A stretch of DNA of 35,376 bases. It comes from an uncultured Bacilli bacterium (lineage in GTDB: Bacteria; Bacillota_I; Bacilli_A; RF39; UBA660). The notes below the pieces were generated by a model that made no database searches, was not told where the DNA came from, and worked only from the letters and a program-made list of their open reading frames with translations. Below are positions 14,224-22,818 of the stretch, one piece after another. Position 1 is the stretch's first letter. Each line of letters begins with the position of its first letter. The translations under genes and the position numbers were made by a program. The stretch spans positions 1 through 35,376 of the forward strand of contig CALVVS010000010.1 of NCBI GenBank assembly GCA_944363925.1, written 5' to 3'.

Positions 14224-15156
14224 ATGAAATTAGTAAAAAAAGTATTTAAAAACAGGTTTTTTATATTTATAACTACGGCTTTGATATTTAGTGTGATTGG
14301 AGTATCAGCGGCAACTTATTTTCCTTCTGATGATGTAACATATGATAATACAGTAAGTGGGCTTTCTTCTACTGATGTACAAGGAGCGATTGATGAGCTA
14401 TACGATGTTTGTTCTACACCTGTAACACCACTTATAACGGTAAATGATTTAATTAAAAATGTAGTTACGGTTGGCGATGGCCTATATAAAGATGAGTATG
14501 AAAATGGAAGATACTTTTATAGAGGAACAGACCCTGATAATTATATAACATTTAATGGAGAAAAGGCTGGCTGGCGAATATTATCTATTAATTCAAATGG
14601 GACGGTTAAAATTATTCGCTCTGATAGCATAGGAAATAGGCAATTTAACAATTCTTTTGGAGGCAATGATTGGTCCTCTTCTTCGCTCAAAACATACTTA
14701 AATGGCACATATTATAATTCTTTAACTGATAAAGATAAAATAGCAAGCTCAAGTTTTAGTGTCGGTGGTATTGATGATGAGTTTGATGGTTTAAGCACTA
14801 TAGTCAGTTCAGAAAATAGTTCTAAATGGTCGGGAAAGGTAGGTTTAATAACCGTTTCCGAATATATAAGAGCAAATAATGATGAAACTTGTGACAATAT
14901 ATATGACCATAACAGCAATAATGATATATGTTTAAATTCAAATTGGATATATAATGACAACTCAAGCTTTTGGACTTTAACCCCAGATGATGGCAGTAGT
15001 AGAAGAAGGGTTTACTATATATATTATTTTATAGATGCTTGTTGTGACACAAATATTACTGATTCTCATCAAGTTAGACCTGCCGTTAATCTTATATCTA
15101 GTATTAAATTACGTGGGTTGGGGACGAAAGAAAATCCTTATACAATTGAAACCTAA
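14224..15156 (+). CDS. secreted lectin-like surface protein B
   Basis: A 310-residue paralogue of protein A. The signal peptide MKLVKKVFKNRFFIFITTAL runs to about GVSA. Then come the shared module ATYFPSDDVTYDNTVSGLSS, TDVQGAIDELYDVC, and the blocks DGLYKDEYENGRYFYRG, AGWRILSINSNGTVKI and LKTYLNGTYYNSL. The C-terminus (SFWTLTPDDGSSRRRVYYIY ... QVRPAVNLISSIKLRG) is the lectin/DUF6273-like part. Unlike A, this end keeps the AT-rich local codon use, and its residues between WTLTP and VRPAV are wholly different from A's. I start at ATG 14224, 12 nt after AGGAGG; the ATG at 14213 touches that site and opens only four codons. Likely exported and surface-displayed; ligand unknown. Confidence 0.8.
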   Translation: MKLVKKVFKNRFFIFITTALIFSVIGVSAATYFPSDDVTYDNTVSGLSSTDVQGAIDELYDVCSTPVTPLITVNDLIKNVVTVGDGLYKDEYENGRYFYRGTDPDNYITFNGEKAGWRILSINSNGTVKIIRSDSIGNRQFNNSFGGNDWSSSSLKTYLNGTYYNSLTDKDKIASSSFSVGGIDDEFDGLSTIVSSENSSKWSGKVGLITVSEYIRANNDETCDNIYDHNSNNDICLNSNWIYNDNSSFWTLTPDDGSSRRRVYYIYYFIDACCDTNITDSHQVRPAVNLISSIKLRGLGTKENPYTIET

Positions 15157-15166
15157 TAAATATGCG

Positions 15167-15195
15167 AAAAGAAGACTTTTGATTAGTCTTCTTTT
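15167..15195. terminator. bidirectional terminator between gene B and ileS
   Basis: AAAAGAAGAC (15167-15176) pairs with GTCTTCTTTT (15186-15195) around a 9-nt loop that holds the ileS stop. T-tracts occur in both directions. Confidence 0.85.
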
Positions 15196-17924
15196 TCATT
15201 TAATGTTTCTACTATCTCATGACATCTTGGACATAGATGGTCAGTTAAATCGATTTCATTAAAGTAATTCCAACATCTTTCACATCTTTCACCGTCGAAT
15301 TTTTGAACTTGAACTTCGCAGTATTCATATTTTGGAAGTTCTTCGGCAGTTAAGATGACATCTGAGACAATTAATAATTGTTTTAAATTAGAAAGAATTG
15401 GTTTTAATGTTTCTTTATCTTCATCTCTTAATTTTAAGAATACTTTTGCTTCTAAAGATTTACCAATGATTTTTTCATTACGGGCTTCTTCTAGGGCTTT
15501 ATAGACATCATTTTTGATACCGAAGAATAAGTCAAAGATTTCTTTTAGTTCGACTTCATTTTTGTAAGTTTTAACTTCTGGGAAGTTTTCTAAGTGAATA
15601 CTTTTTTCTTTTTTACCTGGAAGTAATTGGTATACTTCTTCTGATGTATATGGTAAAATTGGAGCCATTAATTTAATTAAGGCAGTTAAAATTTCATATA
15701 AAACTGTTTGAACACTTCTTCTTACATAACTATCATCTTTTTCAATATATAAGATATCTTTAGTAAAGTCTAAATAGAAATTAGATAATGAATTAACATA
15801 GTTATTGATAATTTTATAGATTTCATCATAGTTATAGTTATCATATTCTTTGATTACTTTAGAGATAATTTCATTTAATTCAACTAACATATATTGGTCT
15901 ATTTCTTTTAGTTTATCGTAATTTACTTTATCAGTATCTGGATTAAAATCAAATAAGTTTCCTAACATAAATCTATAAGTATTTCTAATTTTACGGTAAG
16001 ATTCTTTGACTTGGGATAGTAATTCATCACTAAATCTAACATCTTCGGTATAGTCAACACTGGCAACCCAAAGTCTTAAAATATCGGCGCCTTGTTTTTT
16101 GACAACATCCATTGGGCTTACGACATTACCGATACTTTTACTCATTTTTAAACCTTTACCGTCTAAAACAAAGCCGGCTGAAACTAGTTCTTTATATGGG
16201 CTGTGACCACTATAGGCCATACTACAGATTAATGATGAATTAAACCAACCACGATACTGGTCTGACCCTTCTAGATAAACATCGGCTGGATATGGTAATT
16301 TTCTTTCTAGTAAAGTACCGGCCCAAGATGTTCCAGAATCAAACCAAACGTCCATGATATCAGTTTCTTTAGTAAAGTTACCGTTTGGACTAGCTGGATT
16401 TGTATATCCTTTTGGAAGTAAATCTTTGGCATCTTTTTCAAACCAAATATTTGAACCATATGTTCTAAATAGTGAGGCAACATGCATCATAACATCATAA
16501 TCGACAATGGCTGAGCCATCTTCGTTATAGAAAATTGGAATTGGAACTCCCCACGCTCTTTGTCTAGAGATGCACCAGTCTCCCCTATCTTTAATCATGT
16601 TATAGATTCTAGTTTTACCCCAATCAGTATGGAATTTAACATTGGTATCTAATTCATTTAAAATTTCATCTCTTATTTTATCAACACTACAGAACCATTG
16701 TTTTGTAGCTCTAAAGATAATTGGTTTTTTAGTTCGCCAATCATGCGGATATGAGTGAGTTATTTTCTTTAATTTTAATAAATAACCATTTTCTTTTAGC
16801 CATTTTGGAATTTCTTTATTAGCTTCTTCAACTGAAAGGTCTTTAAAAATACCTGATTCTTCGTTTAAAATTCCTTGATCATTTACACCATTTACCATAC
16901 CTAAATTATATTTTTTACCAATTAAGAAGTCATCTTCACCATATGAAGGAGCGGTATGAACAAGACCAGTTCCAGCATCTAAAGTGACATGAGAACCGGT
17001 AACAACTGGAGAGATTCTATCCATAAATGGATGAGCATATTTAATACCTTCAATATCACTTCCTTTAAAGGTTGATACTTTTCGATATTTTTCAAAGCCA
17101 AATTCGTTCATTAAATCTTTTAAAAGTTCTGTGGCAACAATATAATATTCTTCCCCTACTTTAACTTTAGAGTAGTCAAAGTCTGGTCCAACGCAAACAC
17201 CTAAGTTACCTGGTAAGGTCCAAGGGGTTGTGGTCCAAATAACTAGTTTGTCTCCTTCTTTGACATATTTATTACCTTCTTTAACAGTAAAGGCTACGTA
17301 GATTGAAGGATCAGTTTTATCTTTATATTCGATTTCAGCTTCAGCTAAAGCGGTTTCACTACTTGGTGACCAATAAACTGGTTTTAGGCCTTGAAAAATT
17401 AGACCTTTTTCGGCCATTTTAGCAAATACTTCTATTTGTCTAGCTTCATATTCTTTATTTAAAGTAATATATGGATGGTCCCAGTCAGCTATAACATTTA
17501 ATTTTTTAAAGTCTTCCATTTGAGTTTCAACTTGTTTTAAGGCATATTTTTTACAATATTCTCTAAATTCAGCGGTTGACATGCTTTTGCGGTCGACACC
17601 ACTATTGGTAACAGCTTGTTCAATTGGAAGGCCGTGAGTGTCCCAGCCGGGAATATATTCAACATAATATCCTTCCATCATTTTGCAGCGATTGATAAAG
17701 TCTTTTAAGATTTTATTTAAAGAGTGACCTAGATGAATATTACCGTTGGCATATGGTGGGCCATCATGAAGAATAAATGGTTTATTGTTTTTATTTTTGT
17801 TTTTGATTAAGTTATATAAGTCCATTTCGTCCCATTCTTGGCGTTTTAGGACTTCATTTTCAGCTAAGTTACCGCGCATTTTAAATTCGGTTTTGGGCAT
17901 TAATAATGTGTCTTTATAATCCAT
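15183..17924 (-). CDS. ileS: isoleucyl-tRNA synthetase
   Basis: Class I aminoacyl-tRNA synthetase that charges tRNA-Ile and edits Val in its CP1 domain. Signatures: HLGH (64-67) after GPPYANGNI, KMSKS (593-597), the CP1 editing segment with WTTTPWTLPGNLG, and a C-terminal zinc site (CERCWNYF and CPRCHEIV). The length of 913 aa matches the bacterial type with the zinc domain. ATG 17924 is 9 nt after AAGGAG and gives MDYKDTLLMPKTEF, the usual start of this family. It appears to be the last gene of the operon from the hydrolase at 21579. I see no T-box directly before it. Confidence 0.97.
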   Translation of the reverse strand: MDYKDTLLMPKTEFKMRGNLAENEVLKRQEWDEMDLYNLIKNKNKNNKPFILHDGPPYANGNIHLGHSLNKILKDFINRCKMMEGYYVEYIPGWDTHGLPIEQAVTNSGVDRKSMSTAEFREYCKKYALKQVETQMEDFKKLNVIADWDHPYITLNKEYEARQIEVFAKMAEKGLIFQGLKPVYWSPSSETALAEAEIEYKDKTDPSIYVAFTVKEGNKYVKEGDKLVIWTTTPWTLPGNLGVCVGPDFDYSKVKVGEEYYIVATELLKDLMNEFGFEKYRKVSTFKGSDIEGIKYAHPFMDRISPVVTGSHVTLDAGTGLVHTAPSYGEDDFLIGKKYNLGMVNGVNDQGILNEESGIFKDLSVEEANKEIPKWLKENGYLLKLKKITHSYPHDWRTKKPIIFRATKQWFCSVDKIRDEILNELDTNVKFHTDWGKTRIYNMIKDRGDWCISRQRAWGVPIPIFYNEDGSAIVDYDVMMHVASLFRTYGSNIWFEKDAKDLLPKGYTNPASPNGNFTKETDIMDVWFDSGTSWAGTLLERKLPYPADVYLEGSDQYRGWFNSSLICSMAYSGHSPYKELVSAGFVLDGKGLKMSKSIGNVVSPMDVVKKQGADILRLWVASVDYTEDVRFSDELLSQVKESYRKIRNTYRFMLGNLFDFNPDTDKVNYDKLKEIDQYMLVELNEIISKVIKEYDNYNYDEIYKIINNYVNSLSNFYLDFTKDILYIEKDDSYVRRSVQTVLYEILTALIKLMAPILPYTSEEVYQLLPGKKEKSIHLENFPEVKTYKNEVELKEIFDLFFGIKNDVYKALEEARNEKIIGKSLEAKVFLKLRDEDKETLKPILSNLKQLLIVSDVILTAEELPKYEYCEVQVQKFDGERCERCWNYFNEIDLTDHLCPRCHEIVETLNEKED

Positions 17925-18040
17925 AAAATACATCTCCTTATTTTACTTTTATTTTGAATTAATTTTAATATTTGATTAAAGGCTATAATTTTGTCATTTA
18001 TGACTTTTTCATCTGCACCATTATTAGTCAAAAATTCCAT
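17900..18040 (-). CDS. possible small protein between ddl and ileS
   Basis: A 46-codon frame with an excellent ribosome site (AAAGGAG 8 nt before ATG 18040). The start overlaps the ddl stop (TAATG) and the end overlaps the ileS start by 25 nt. The product begins MEFLTNNGADEKVINDKIIA and ends in a basic/hydrophobic tail (SKIRRCILWIIKTHY). No relative is recognised. It may be a real small protein or a translational coupler between ddl and ileS. It fills what would otherwise be a 115-nt gap. Confidence 0.45.
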   Translation of the reverse strand: MEFLTNNGADEKVINDKIIAFNQILKLIQNKSKIRRCILWIIKTHY

Positions 18041-19236
18041 TATTTAACTCCTTTTTTTATTCCTTGACTACCATTATATTCACTTAAAATGTTTGATGTA
18101 AAGCTTGAAGTTTTACGTTTTTCATTTTTGTAATCTTTAATAGCTGATTTAATTATTTCATCAGTTAGAGTTTTATAATCTTTGCCTTTTGGTTTATATA
18201 AGTAAAAGGCAAGAGAACCTGGAATAGTATTTGGCTCGTTGACATAAATTTCGTTTGTTTTTTTATTTACAAGATAATCGATACGGCAAACACCTTTTAA
18301 GTTTAGAACTTTGAATACTTGTTTAGATATTTTGTATATCTGTTTTTCCATATCTTCTGAGATTTTAGCTGGTATTTCAAATTCACTTGTGGACATGGAA
18401 TTTGGCATTTTAGGGCTTCCTTTAATCCCTTTGCCTTTACCACCACCTAAGTATTTATCTTCAAAGGTTAAAAGTTCATGTTTCATTTTCATTTCAGCAA
18501 TTAAACTAGTTTCAGAATATTCATAGTTACCGCAGACAGCGCAGTTTAATTCTAGAAGATTAGGAATCATTTCTTCGACTATTATTTTCTTTTCGTATTC
18601 TATGGCTTCATCTATTTTAGCCTTTAATTCTTCTTCATTATGGGCAACGCCAATTCCAATGGTACTACCTAAATTAGCCGGCTTAACAATAACAGGATAA
18701 TTCAAGGTTTCTATTTGCTTGATTATTTCATCTTTATTTAAAGCATATTCATAATCATAAAACCATATGTATTTAGGGGTTTTAATATTATTAGCTTCTA
18801 GTACTTGTTTTAAGACAACTTTATCTTGACCTAAAGCGGCTCCTAAGACTGATGGGCCGACAACAGGAAGACCTAGTGTTTCCAAGTAGCCTGACAGACT
18901 TCCGTCTTCAACTCCTTTACCATGAACTACTGGGAAGGCAACATCGATAGTGTTTATGCTACGTCCAAAAAGGCCTTTGATTTTTTGTAAAACGATGTCT
19001 TTTCCTTTACGGCAAATGGTTATTTCTTTAACATATTTTTTCATACTATCAAAATATTTAAAGGTTTCCATATCTCTTAGGGCATTACCGGTATAAAAAT
19101 GACGGTCTTTACTAATATAGATAGGAATTATTTCATATTTTTCTTCATCAATATTTTCCATAGCTTGCAAGGCAGAGATGATACTTACTTCGTGTTCTAC
19201 TGAATCACCACCAAAAAATACTCCAACTTTAATCAT
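18040..19236 (-). CDS. ddl: D-alanine--D-alanine ligase family enzyme (divergent subfamily)
   Basis: ATP-grasp ligase that joins two D-Ala for peptidoglycan precursors. N-terminal VGVFFGGDSVEHEVSIISAL and HGKGVEDGSLSGYLETLGLP are family signatures. PVIVKPANLGSTIGIGVA is the ATP-grasp core. The C-terminal acidic metal site is VNEPNTIPGSLAFYLY. Two departures from textbook Ddl stand out: a Gly/Lys-rich insertion after FEDKYL (GGGKGKGIKGSPKMPNSMS), and SLAFYL where Ddl usually has MTSHSL, next to the second D-Ala subsite. At 398 aa it is longer than typical Ddl (about 300-360). It lies 14 nt after the membrane-anchored Mur ligase. A D-Ala-D-Ala product is likely but not proven. Confidence 0.85.
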   Translation of the reverse strand: MIKVGVFFGGDSVEHEVSIISALQAMENIDEEKYEIIPIYISKDRHFYTGNALRDMETFKYFDSMKKYVKEITICRKGKDIVLQKIKGLFGRSINTIDVAFPVVHGKGVEDGSLSGYLETLGLPVVGPSVLGAALGQDKVVLKQVLEANNIKTPKYIWFYDYEYALNKDEIIKQIETLNYPVIVKPANLGSTIGIGVAHNEEELKAKIDEAIEYEKKIIVEEMIPNLLELNCAVCGNYEYSETSLIAEMKMKHELLTFEDKYLGGGKGKGIKGSPKMPNSMSTSEFEIPAKISEDMEKQIYKISKQVFKVLNLKGVCRIDYLVNKKTNEIYVNEPNTIPGSLAFYLYKPKGKDYKTLTDEIIKSAIKDYKNEKRKTSSFTSNILSEYNGSQGIKKGVK

Positions 19237-19250
19237 TATAAATCACTCCT

Positions 19251-20846
19251 TTATTTTTCATTAAATATATCTGGTAAATCATTTTCTAAAAGCACATAAG
19301 TTTCTTTTTCTTTTAAGGTTTGAATTAGTGGAAAGGCTTTTAGAACGTCATTTATGATGTGAATTTTTTTCTCATCATATTGTTTTTCTTTTAAACCTTC
19401 TAAAATCGGTTTTGTTTTTTCGGCACCTACTAGGATAACTTCGTCGGCGCTGGCGGCTATTTGCATGCCGAATTCTTTATTTTTTTGATATTCCTCATCG
19501 CCTAGTTCTATCATGCCTGGAGTTACGACGATATGTTTACCGGGCATCATTTTTAGAACATCAAGGGCCATTTTCGCGCCGGTTGGGTTAGAATTATAAG
19601 CATCGTCGATGATGTTTAAATCACCGTTTTTCTTTAATTCTAGACGATGTTCAACTGGTTTTACTTTGGCAACTCCAGCTTTAAGTTGATCTATGGTCAT
19701 GCCAAATTCACGGCCTAAGGCAATAGCGGCTAAAATGTTATAAACATTAGCATAACCTAATAATTTAGTTGTAAATTTATATGGCGTGTCACTACCCTTA
19801 AAATAACAATCAAAGGTTGTGCCACTTGGACTTAAGGTTATGTTTTTAGCTCTAACGTCGACGTCAGCGTTTTCAATGCCTATCCATTTTATTTTACAGT
19901 TGTTTTTGATTTTATAGCTTCTTTGCCAATTATCATCACCATTTAATATACCAACACCATCACTTGGCAAGGCTTCGATTAATTCGAATTTGGTTTTTTG
20001 AATATTTTCTCTACTACCAAAGGTGGCTAAATGGGCAACGCCGATTTTGGTGATAATACCATATTTAGGATGAACTAAATCACAAAGTTCTTTAATATCC
20101 CCGCTTTGGCAAGCACCCATTTCAGCAATGAAGACATCGGTGAATTTATCTAAGTAGTTATTGATAGTAATCATTAAGCCAAATGGTGTATTGAAGTTTT
20201 TAGGGGTTGGCAAGGAATTATATTTTATATTTAAGATATCGTTTAAGATGTTTTTACTACTAGTTTTACCATAACTTCCAGTGATACCGATGACTTTTAA
20301 AGATTTCATACTTTTAATTTTGCGAGCGGCTTTAGCTTTAAAATAAAGACCTACTAGGCTTTCAATGGGGGTATTTATTAAAAGAGCAATTAATATATAT
20401 AAATTATTTAAGTAAGCAAATAAGCCTAATATTAAATAAAAGTAAATTAGATTTTCTTCATTTACAAAGATGGACATAATAATTATTGGAAGTAAGATTA
20501 CGATGGTGTTTGTGAAAACTAATCTTTTAACTCTAGCGGTATATTTGAGTGGTAATTTATTTTGTTCATGTTTTTGATTTAACAGCAAATTAACAGATAG
20601 AAATACATACAAGACGATAAAACATATCATTAGAAGTGTTTTATTAGTTATAGGTATAAAGATAATTAATAGAGCAAATAAAGCATTAAGGTTTTTAAAT
20701 ACTTTAGCTTTATTGTTATTTATCCATTTTAAATAGGTTTTTTTACGATTATATTTATTTTGCTGAAGCATGTGTATAGAATCTTTACTTCTTAATATGA
20801 CATAGACAAAATAAACGATAACCGATATTAAGAATTCTTGGGTCAT
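19251..20846 (-). CDS. membrane-anchored Mur ligase family protein (MurF-like)
   Basis: The C-terminal ~350 residues are the Mur ligase catalytic and C-terminal domains. The P-loop is GITGSYGKTSSK (187-198), with PTPKNFNTPFGL, EMGACQSGDI, HLATFGSRENIQKTK, NGDDNW and DDAYNSNPTGAK. The last two and the SYGKTSSK form resemble MurF, which adds D-Ala-D-Ala to UDP-MurNAc-tripeptide. The usual N-terminal UDP-binding domain is missing. In its place are about 175 residues with four or five membrane helices (near 1-18, 52-90, 107-127, 133-157). It starts 1 nt after the hydrolase stop and precedes the divergent Ddl, so the three act together. It may modify a membrane-bound, lipid-linked precursor instead of the soluble nucleotide. 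Confidence 0.8.
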   Translation of the reverse strand: MTQEFLISVIVYFVYVILRSKDSIHMLQQNKYNRKKTYLKWINNNKAKVFKNLNALFALLIIFIPITNKTLLMICFIVLYVFLSVNLLLNQKHEQNKLPLKYTARVKRLVFTNTIVILLPIIIMSIFVNEENLIYFYLILGLFAYLNNLYILIALLINTPIESLVGLYFKAKAARKIKSMKSLKVIGITGSYGKTSSKNILNDILNIKYNSLPTPKNFNTPFGLMITINNYLDKFTDVFIAEMGACQSGDIKELCDLVHPKYGIITKIGVAHLATFGSRENIQKTKFELIEALPSDGVGILNGDDNWQRSYKIKNNCKIKWIGIENADVDVRAKNITLSPSGTTFDCYFKGSDTPYKFTTKLLGYANVYNILAAIALGREFGMTIDQLKAGVAKVKPVEHRLELKKNGDLNIIDDAYNSNPTGAKMALDVLKMMPGKHIVVTPGMIELGDEEYQKNKEFGMQIAASADEVILVGAEKTKPILEGLKEKQYDEKKIHIINDVLKAFPLIQTLKEKETYVLLENDLPDIFNEK

Positions 20847-20847
20847 A

Positions 20848-21579
20848 CTACTTCTCCTTTATAAAGTTTCTAATGATGGAAACTGTTTGATAGAGCCTTT
20901 CTAAATAAGCATAGTGGGTACACCCTTCATAAGGTATGACAGCGGCGTCTTTGATGAGGCTTTCAAGTTCATAGGCGTCTTCAATTGGTACGGCAGCATC
21001 ATTGGTACCCCATATGATGATGGTTGGGCATTTGATTTTTTTGACGTTTTCAGTAATGTCAGTATTGACGTGTTTTACTAGTACTTTGCGCATCATGGGA
21101 CTGGCATTACGATAGTCAGTAGAACCCATATGTTTTTTCATGGCCTCAGCTAGTTTATTTAAACCCGGAATTGTTTTTAATTTTTTTAGGGCTCTAACTT
21201 TTAGGCTATTAGAATTTTTCCTTATTTTAAATGGGCTAGCGAGTAAGATTAATTTTTTGACCTCAAAAGTACTGGCATAAAGCAAGCTTAATTTACCACC
21301 AAAAGAATGCCCAATTAAAATCGGATTTTGAATTTTTAGGCTTTCAAGTAACGCATGAATCATTGAAACAAAATCTTGCAAAGACCATATTTCTTTGGGT
21401 TCTTCACTTTTTCCATGTCCCGGAAGGTCAATGATTATCACATCATAATCGGTTAATCTATCCCCTACTGGTTTCATCATTTCGATATTTTGACCCCAAC
21501 CATGAAGTAAAACGACTGCTTGTTTATTTGGATTACCATATCTTATATAATTTATATTAATATTTTTATAATTGAACAT
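20848..21579 (-). CDS. alpha/beta-fold hydrolase
   Basis: A 243-residue serine hydrolase. Oxyanion region VVLLHGWGQN, then IIDLPGHGKS, nucleophile elbow IGHSFGG, acid WGTNDAAVP and His in EGCTHYAYLE complete the triad. No signal peptide, so cytoplasmic. ATG 21579 follows AGGTGAC; the upstream in-frame GTG lies inside that ribosome site. It is the first gene of an operon with the membrane-fused Mur ligase (1 nt away) and the divergent Ddl. That suggests a role on a cell-wall precursor or D-amino-acid ester or peptide. The substrate is not visible in the sequence. Confidence 0.85.
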   Translation of the reverse strand: MFNYKNININYIRYGNPNKQAVVLLHGWGQNIEMMKPVGDRLTDYDVIIIDLPGHGKSEEPKEIWSLQDFVSMIHALLESLKIQNPILIGHSFGGKLSLLYASTFEVKKLILLASPFKIRKNSNSLKVRALKKLKTIPGLNKLAEAMKKHMGSTDYRNASPMMRKVLVKHVNTDITENVKKIKCPTIIIWGTNDAAVPIEDAYELESLIKDAAVIPYEGCTHYAYLERLYQTVSIIRNFIKEK

Positions 21580-21597
21580 TTTTGTCACCTACATTTA

Positions 21598-21627
21598 ATT
21601 ATAGCATATCATTTACGTTTTAAGCAA
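21598..21627 (-). promoter_or_regulatory. promoter of the hydrolase-Mur ligase-ddl-ileS operon
   Basis: Minus strand TTGCTT (21622-21627), 18 nt, TATAAT (21598-21603), 18 nt before ATG 21579. The -35 is weak and the -10 perfect. Confidence 0.5.
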
Positions 21628-21672
21628 TAAAATCAAGTGTAAAGGCCGAAATTATTTGATTTTATATTTATA

Positions 21673-21699
21673 AAACCGCCCTATTTTAGGACGGTAGTT
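21673..21699 (-). terminator. terminator of sepF-divIVA
   Basis: On the minus strand CCGTCCT pairs with AGGGCGG (one G-U pair) around AAAAT, followed by TTTTA. It sits just after the divIVA stop. Confidence 0.7.
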
Positions 21700-22179
21700 T
21701 TACAAATCTAAATGGTCTATGTCATCAATAATTTCAAGCTGGGATTCAATAATATTTTTAAGGCGATGTTTTAAGACATTAATATTTCTTTTCATAGCAT
21801 CAGCATCGCTTTCAATTTTTTCAGCTTTCATTAGAGCGTCATTAACAATTCGGCTAGCATTTTTTTTGGCATCTTCTAAGATGATTTCACTTTCACGGTG
21901 AGCGGTTATTTTTAATTGATCAGATGTTTTTTGAGCCATCATGATAGCTCTATTTAAGGTGTTTTCCATCCTTTCATATTGTTCTAATTTTTCTTTAAGG
22001 CCATCTGCACTTTTAATATTTTCTTTTAGCTGTTTTATTTCTTCATTTTGACTTTCTATCAATTTATTTTTTTTATCGATATCAGCTATCATTTTTTCAA
22101 CTCTTTTGATAACTTGATCTAGAAAGTTATTTACTTCATCGGGATCATAGCCCCTCATTACTCGTGTAAATTTTTCCAT
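21700..22179 (-). CDS. divIVA: DivIVA-family protein
   Basis: Coiled-coil protein that marks curved membrane at poles and septa and recruits division or sporulation factors. FTRVMRGYDPDEVNNFLDQV is the conserved N-terminal motif. The rest (about 25-150) is heptad-rich coiled coil (KLIESQNEEIKQLKENIKSA and on). Compared with Bacillus DivIVA, the first nine or so residues are absent, and the membrane-inserting Phe17 position is Met8, with the following Arg kept. An in-frame TGA six codons upstream rules out a longer start in the standard code. It lies 37 nt after sepF, matching the sepF...divIVA-ileS neighbourhood of Bacillota. Membrane binding may differ from the model protein. Confidence 0.9.
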   Translation of the reverse strand: MEKFTRVMRGYDPDEVNNFLDQVIKRVEKMIADIDKKNKLIESQNEEIKQLKENIKSADGLKEKLEQYERMENTLNRAIMMAQKTSDQLKITAHRESEIILEDAKKNASRIVNDALMKAEKIESDADAMKRNINVLKHRLKNIIESQLEIIDDIDHLDL

Positions 22180-22216
22180 AAACCTTATTTCACCTCACCG
22201 TTTTGCCCTACATTAT

Positions 22217-22621
22217 TTACCACTCAATATCTATATTATTATTATCGTGAATTCCTTTTCCTTCGGTATCGTTTGTGATTTTTCCTTGAACACTAACGTT
22301 ATTTGGAGTACATAAGAAAATTCCTCCACCTATTTTTTGTAAGTCTCCACCTATTGCATAAATTGTTCCACTTAAGAAATCGACAATTCTTTTAGCTTGT
22401 TCAGGGGTTACTCTTTTTAAGTTGACAACAACTGTATTACGTTTTTTTAAATGGTCAGCTATTTGTTGGGATTCTGAATAAGCTCTTGGCTCTAATAGAA
22501 TCATTTTAGCTCCACCTTCTTCAGTTAAAGCTTCTTCAGCTTTTAAATCATAGTACTGATCATTTGAAGGTGCGGAAAAGACATCTTCTTCTTCACCCAT
22601 GATTTTTTTTATCAAACCCAT
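22217..22621 (-). CDS. sepF: SepF, FtsZ membrane anchor and septum protein
   Basis: A 134-residue cell-division protein. The short amphipathic start (MGLIKKIMG) is the membrane-targeting helix. An acidic linker follows. The SepF core (about 40-112) has [40 protein letters not shown] and [20 protein letters not shown]. SepF polymerises and bends to link FtsZ to the membrane. A perfect AGGAGG lies before ATG 22621. It is upstream of divIVA on one transcript. The other genes common in this cluster (ylmE, ylmG, ylmH) are not between them. Confidence 0.95.
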   Translation of the reverse strand: MGLIKKIMGEEEDVFSAPSNDQYYDLKAEEALTEEGGAKMILLEPRAYSESQQIADHLKKRNTVVVNLKRVTPEQAKRIVDFLSGTIYAIGGDLQKIGGGIFLCTPNNVSVQGKITNDTEGKGIHDNNNIDIEW

Positions 22622-22818
22622 ATTTATCCTCCTTAGTTTAATACTTTTGCTATTAATAATTTTATCATAGATTTAGTAAAAAGAAAATGTTTTTTATTTT
22701 TCTTTTGTTATTTTGTGTAAAGTAAACCTTTAAATACGCTCTTTTTAGATAAAATTTTATTTTTTAAAGCATTTTATTTATTTTTTTGGTAAAATGTGGT
22801 TGAAGGATGATTTGTTTT

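Noticed and set aside
14213-14227. Four-codon mini-ORF (MKEV) overlapping the start of surface gene B by ATGA
   Set aside because: Its ATG is only 1 nt after AGGAGG, too close for initiation; chance is more likely.
4988-15156. Reverse transcriptase or template repeat for a diversity-generating retroelement
   Set aside because: No protein in the window has RT motifs such as YxDD, and no second copy of the GC-rich block was seen. If a DGR exists, its parts lie outside.
15183-18040. T-box leader before ileS
   Set aside because: No GGTGGAACCGCG core; the gap to ddl is filled by a small ORF and ends in an ordinary ribosome site.
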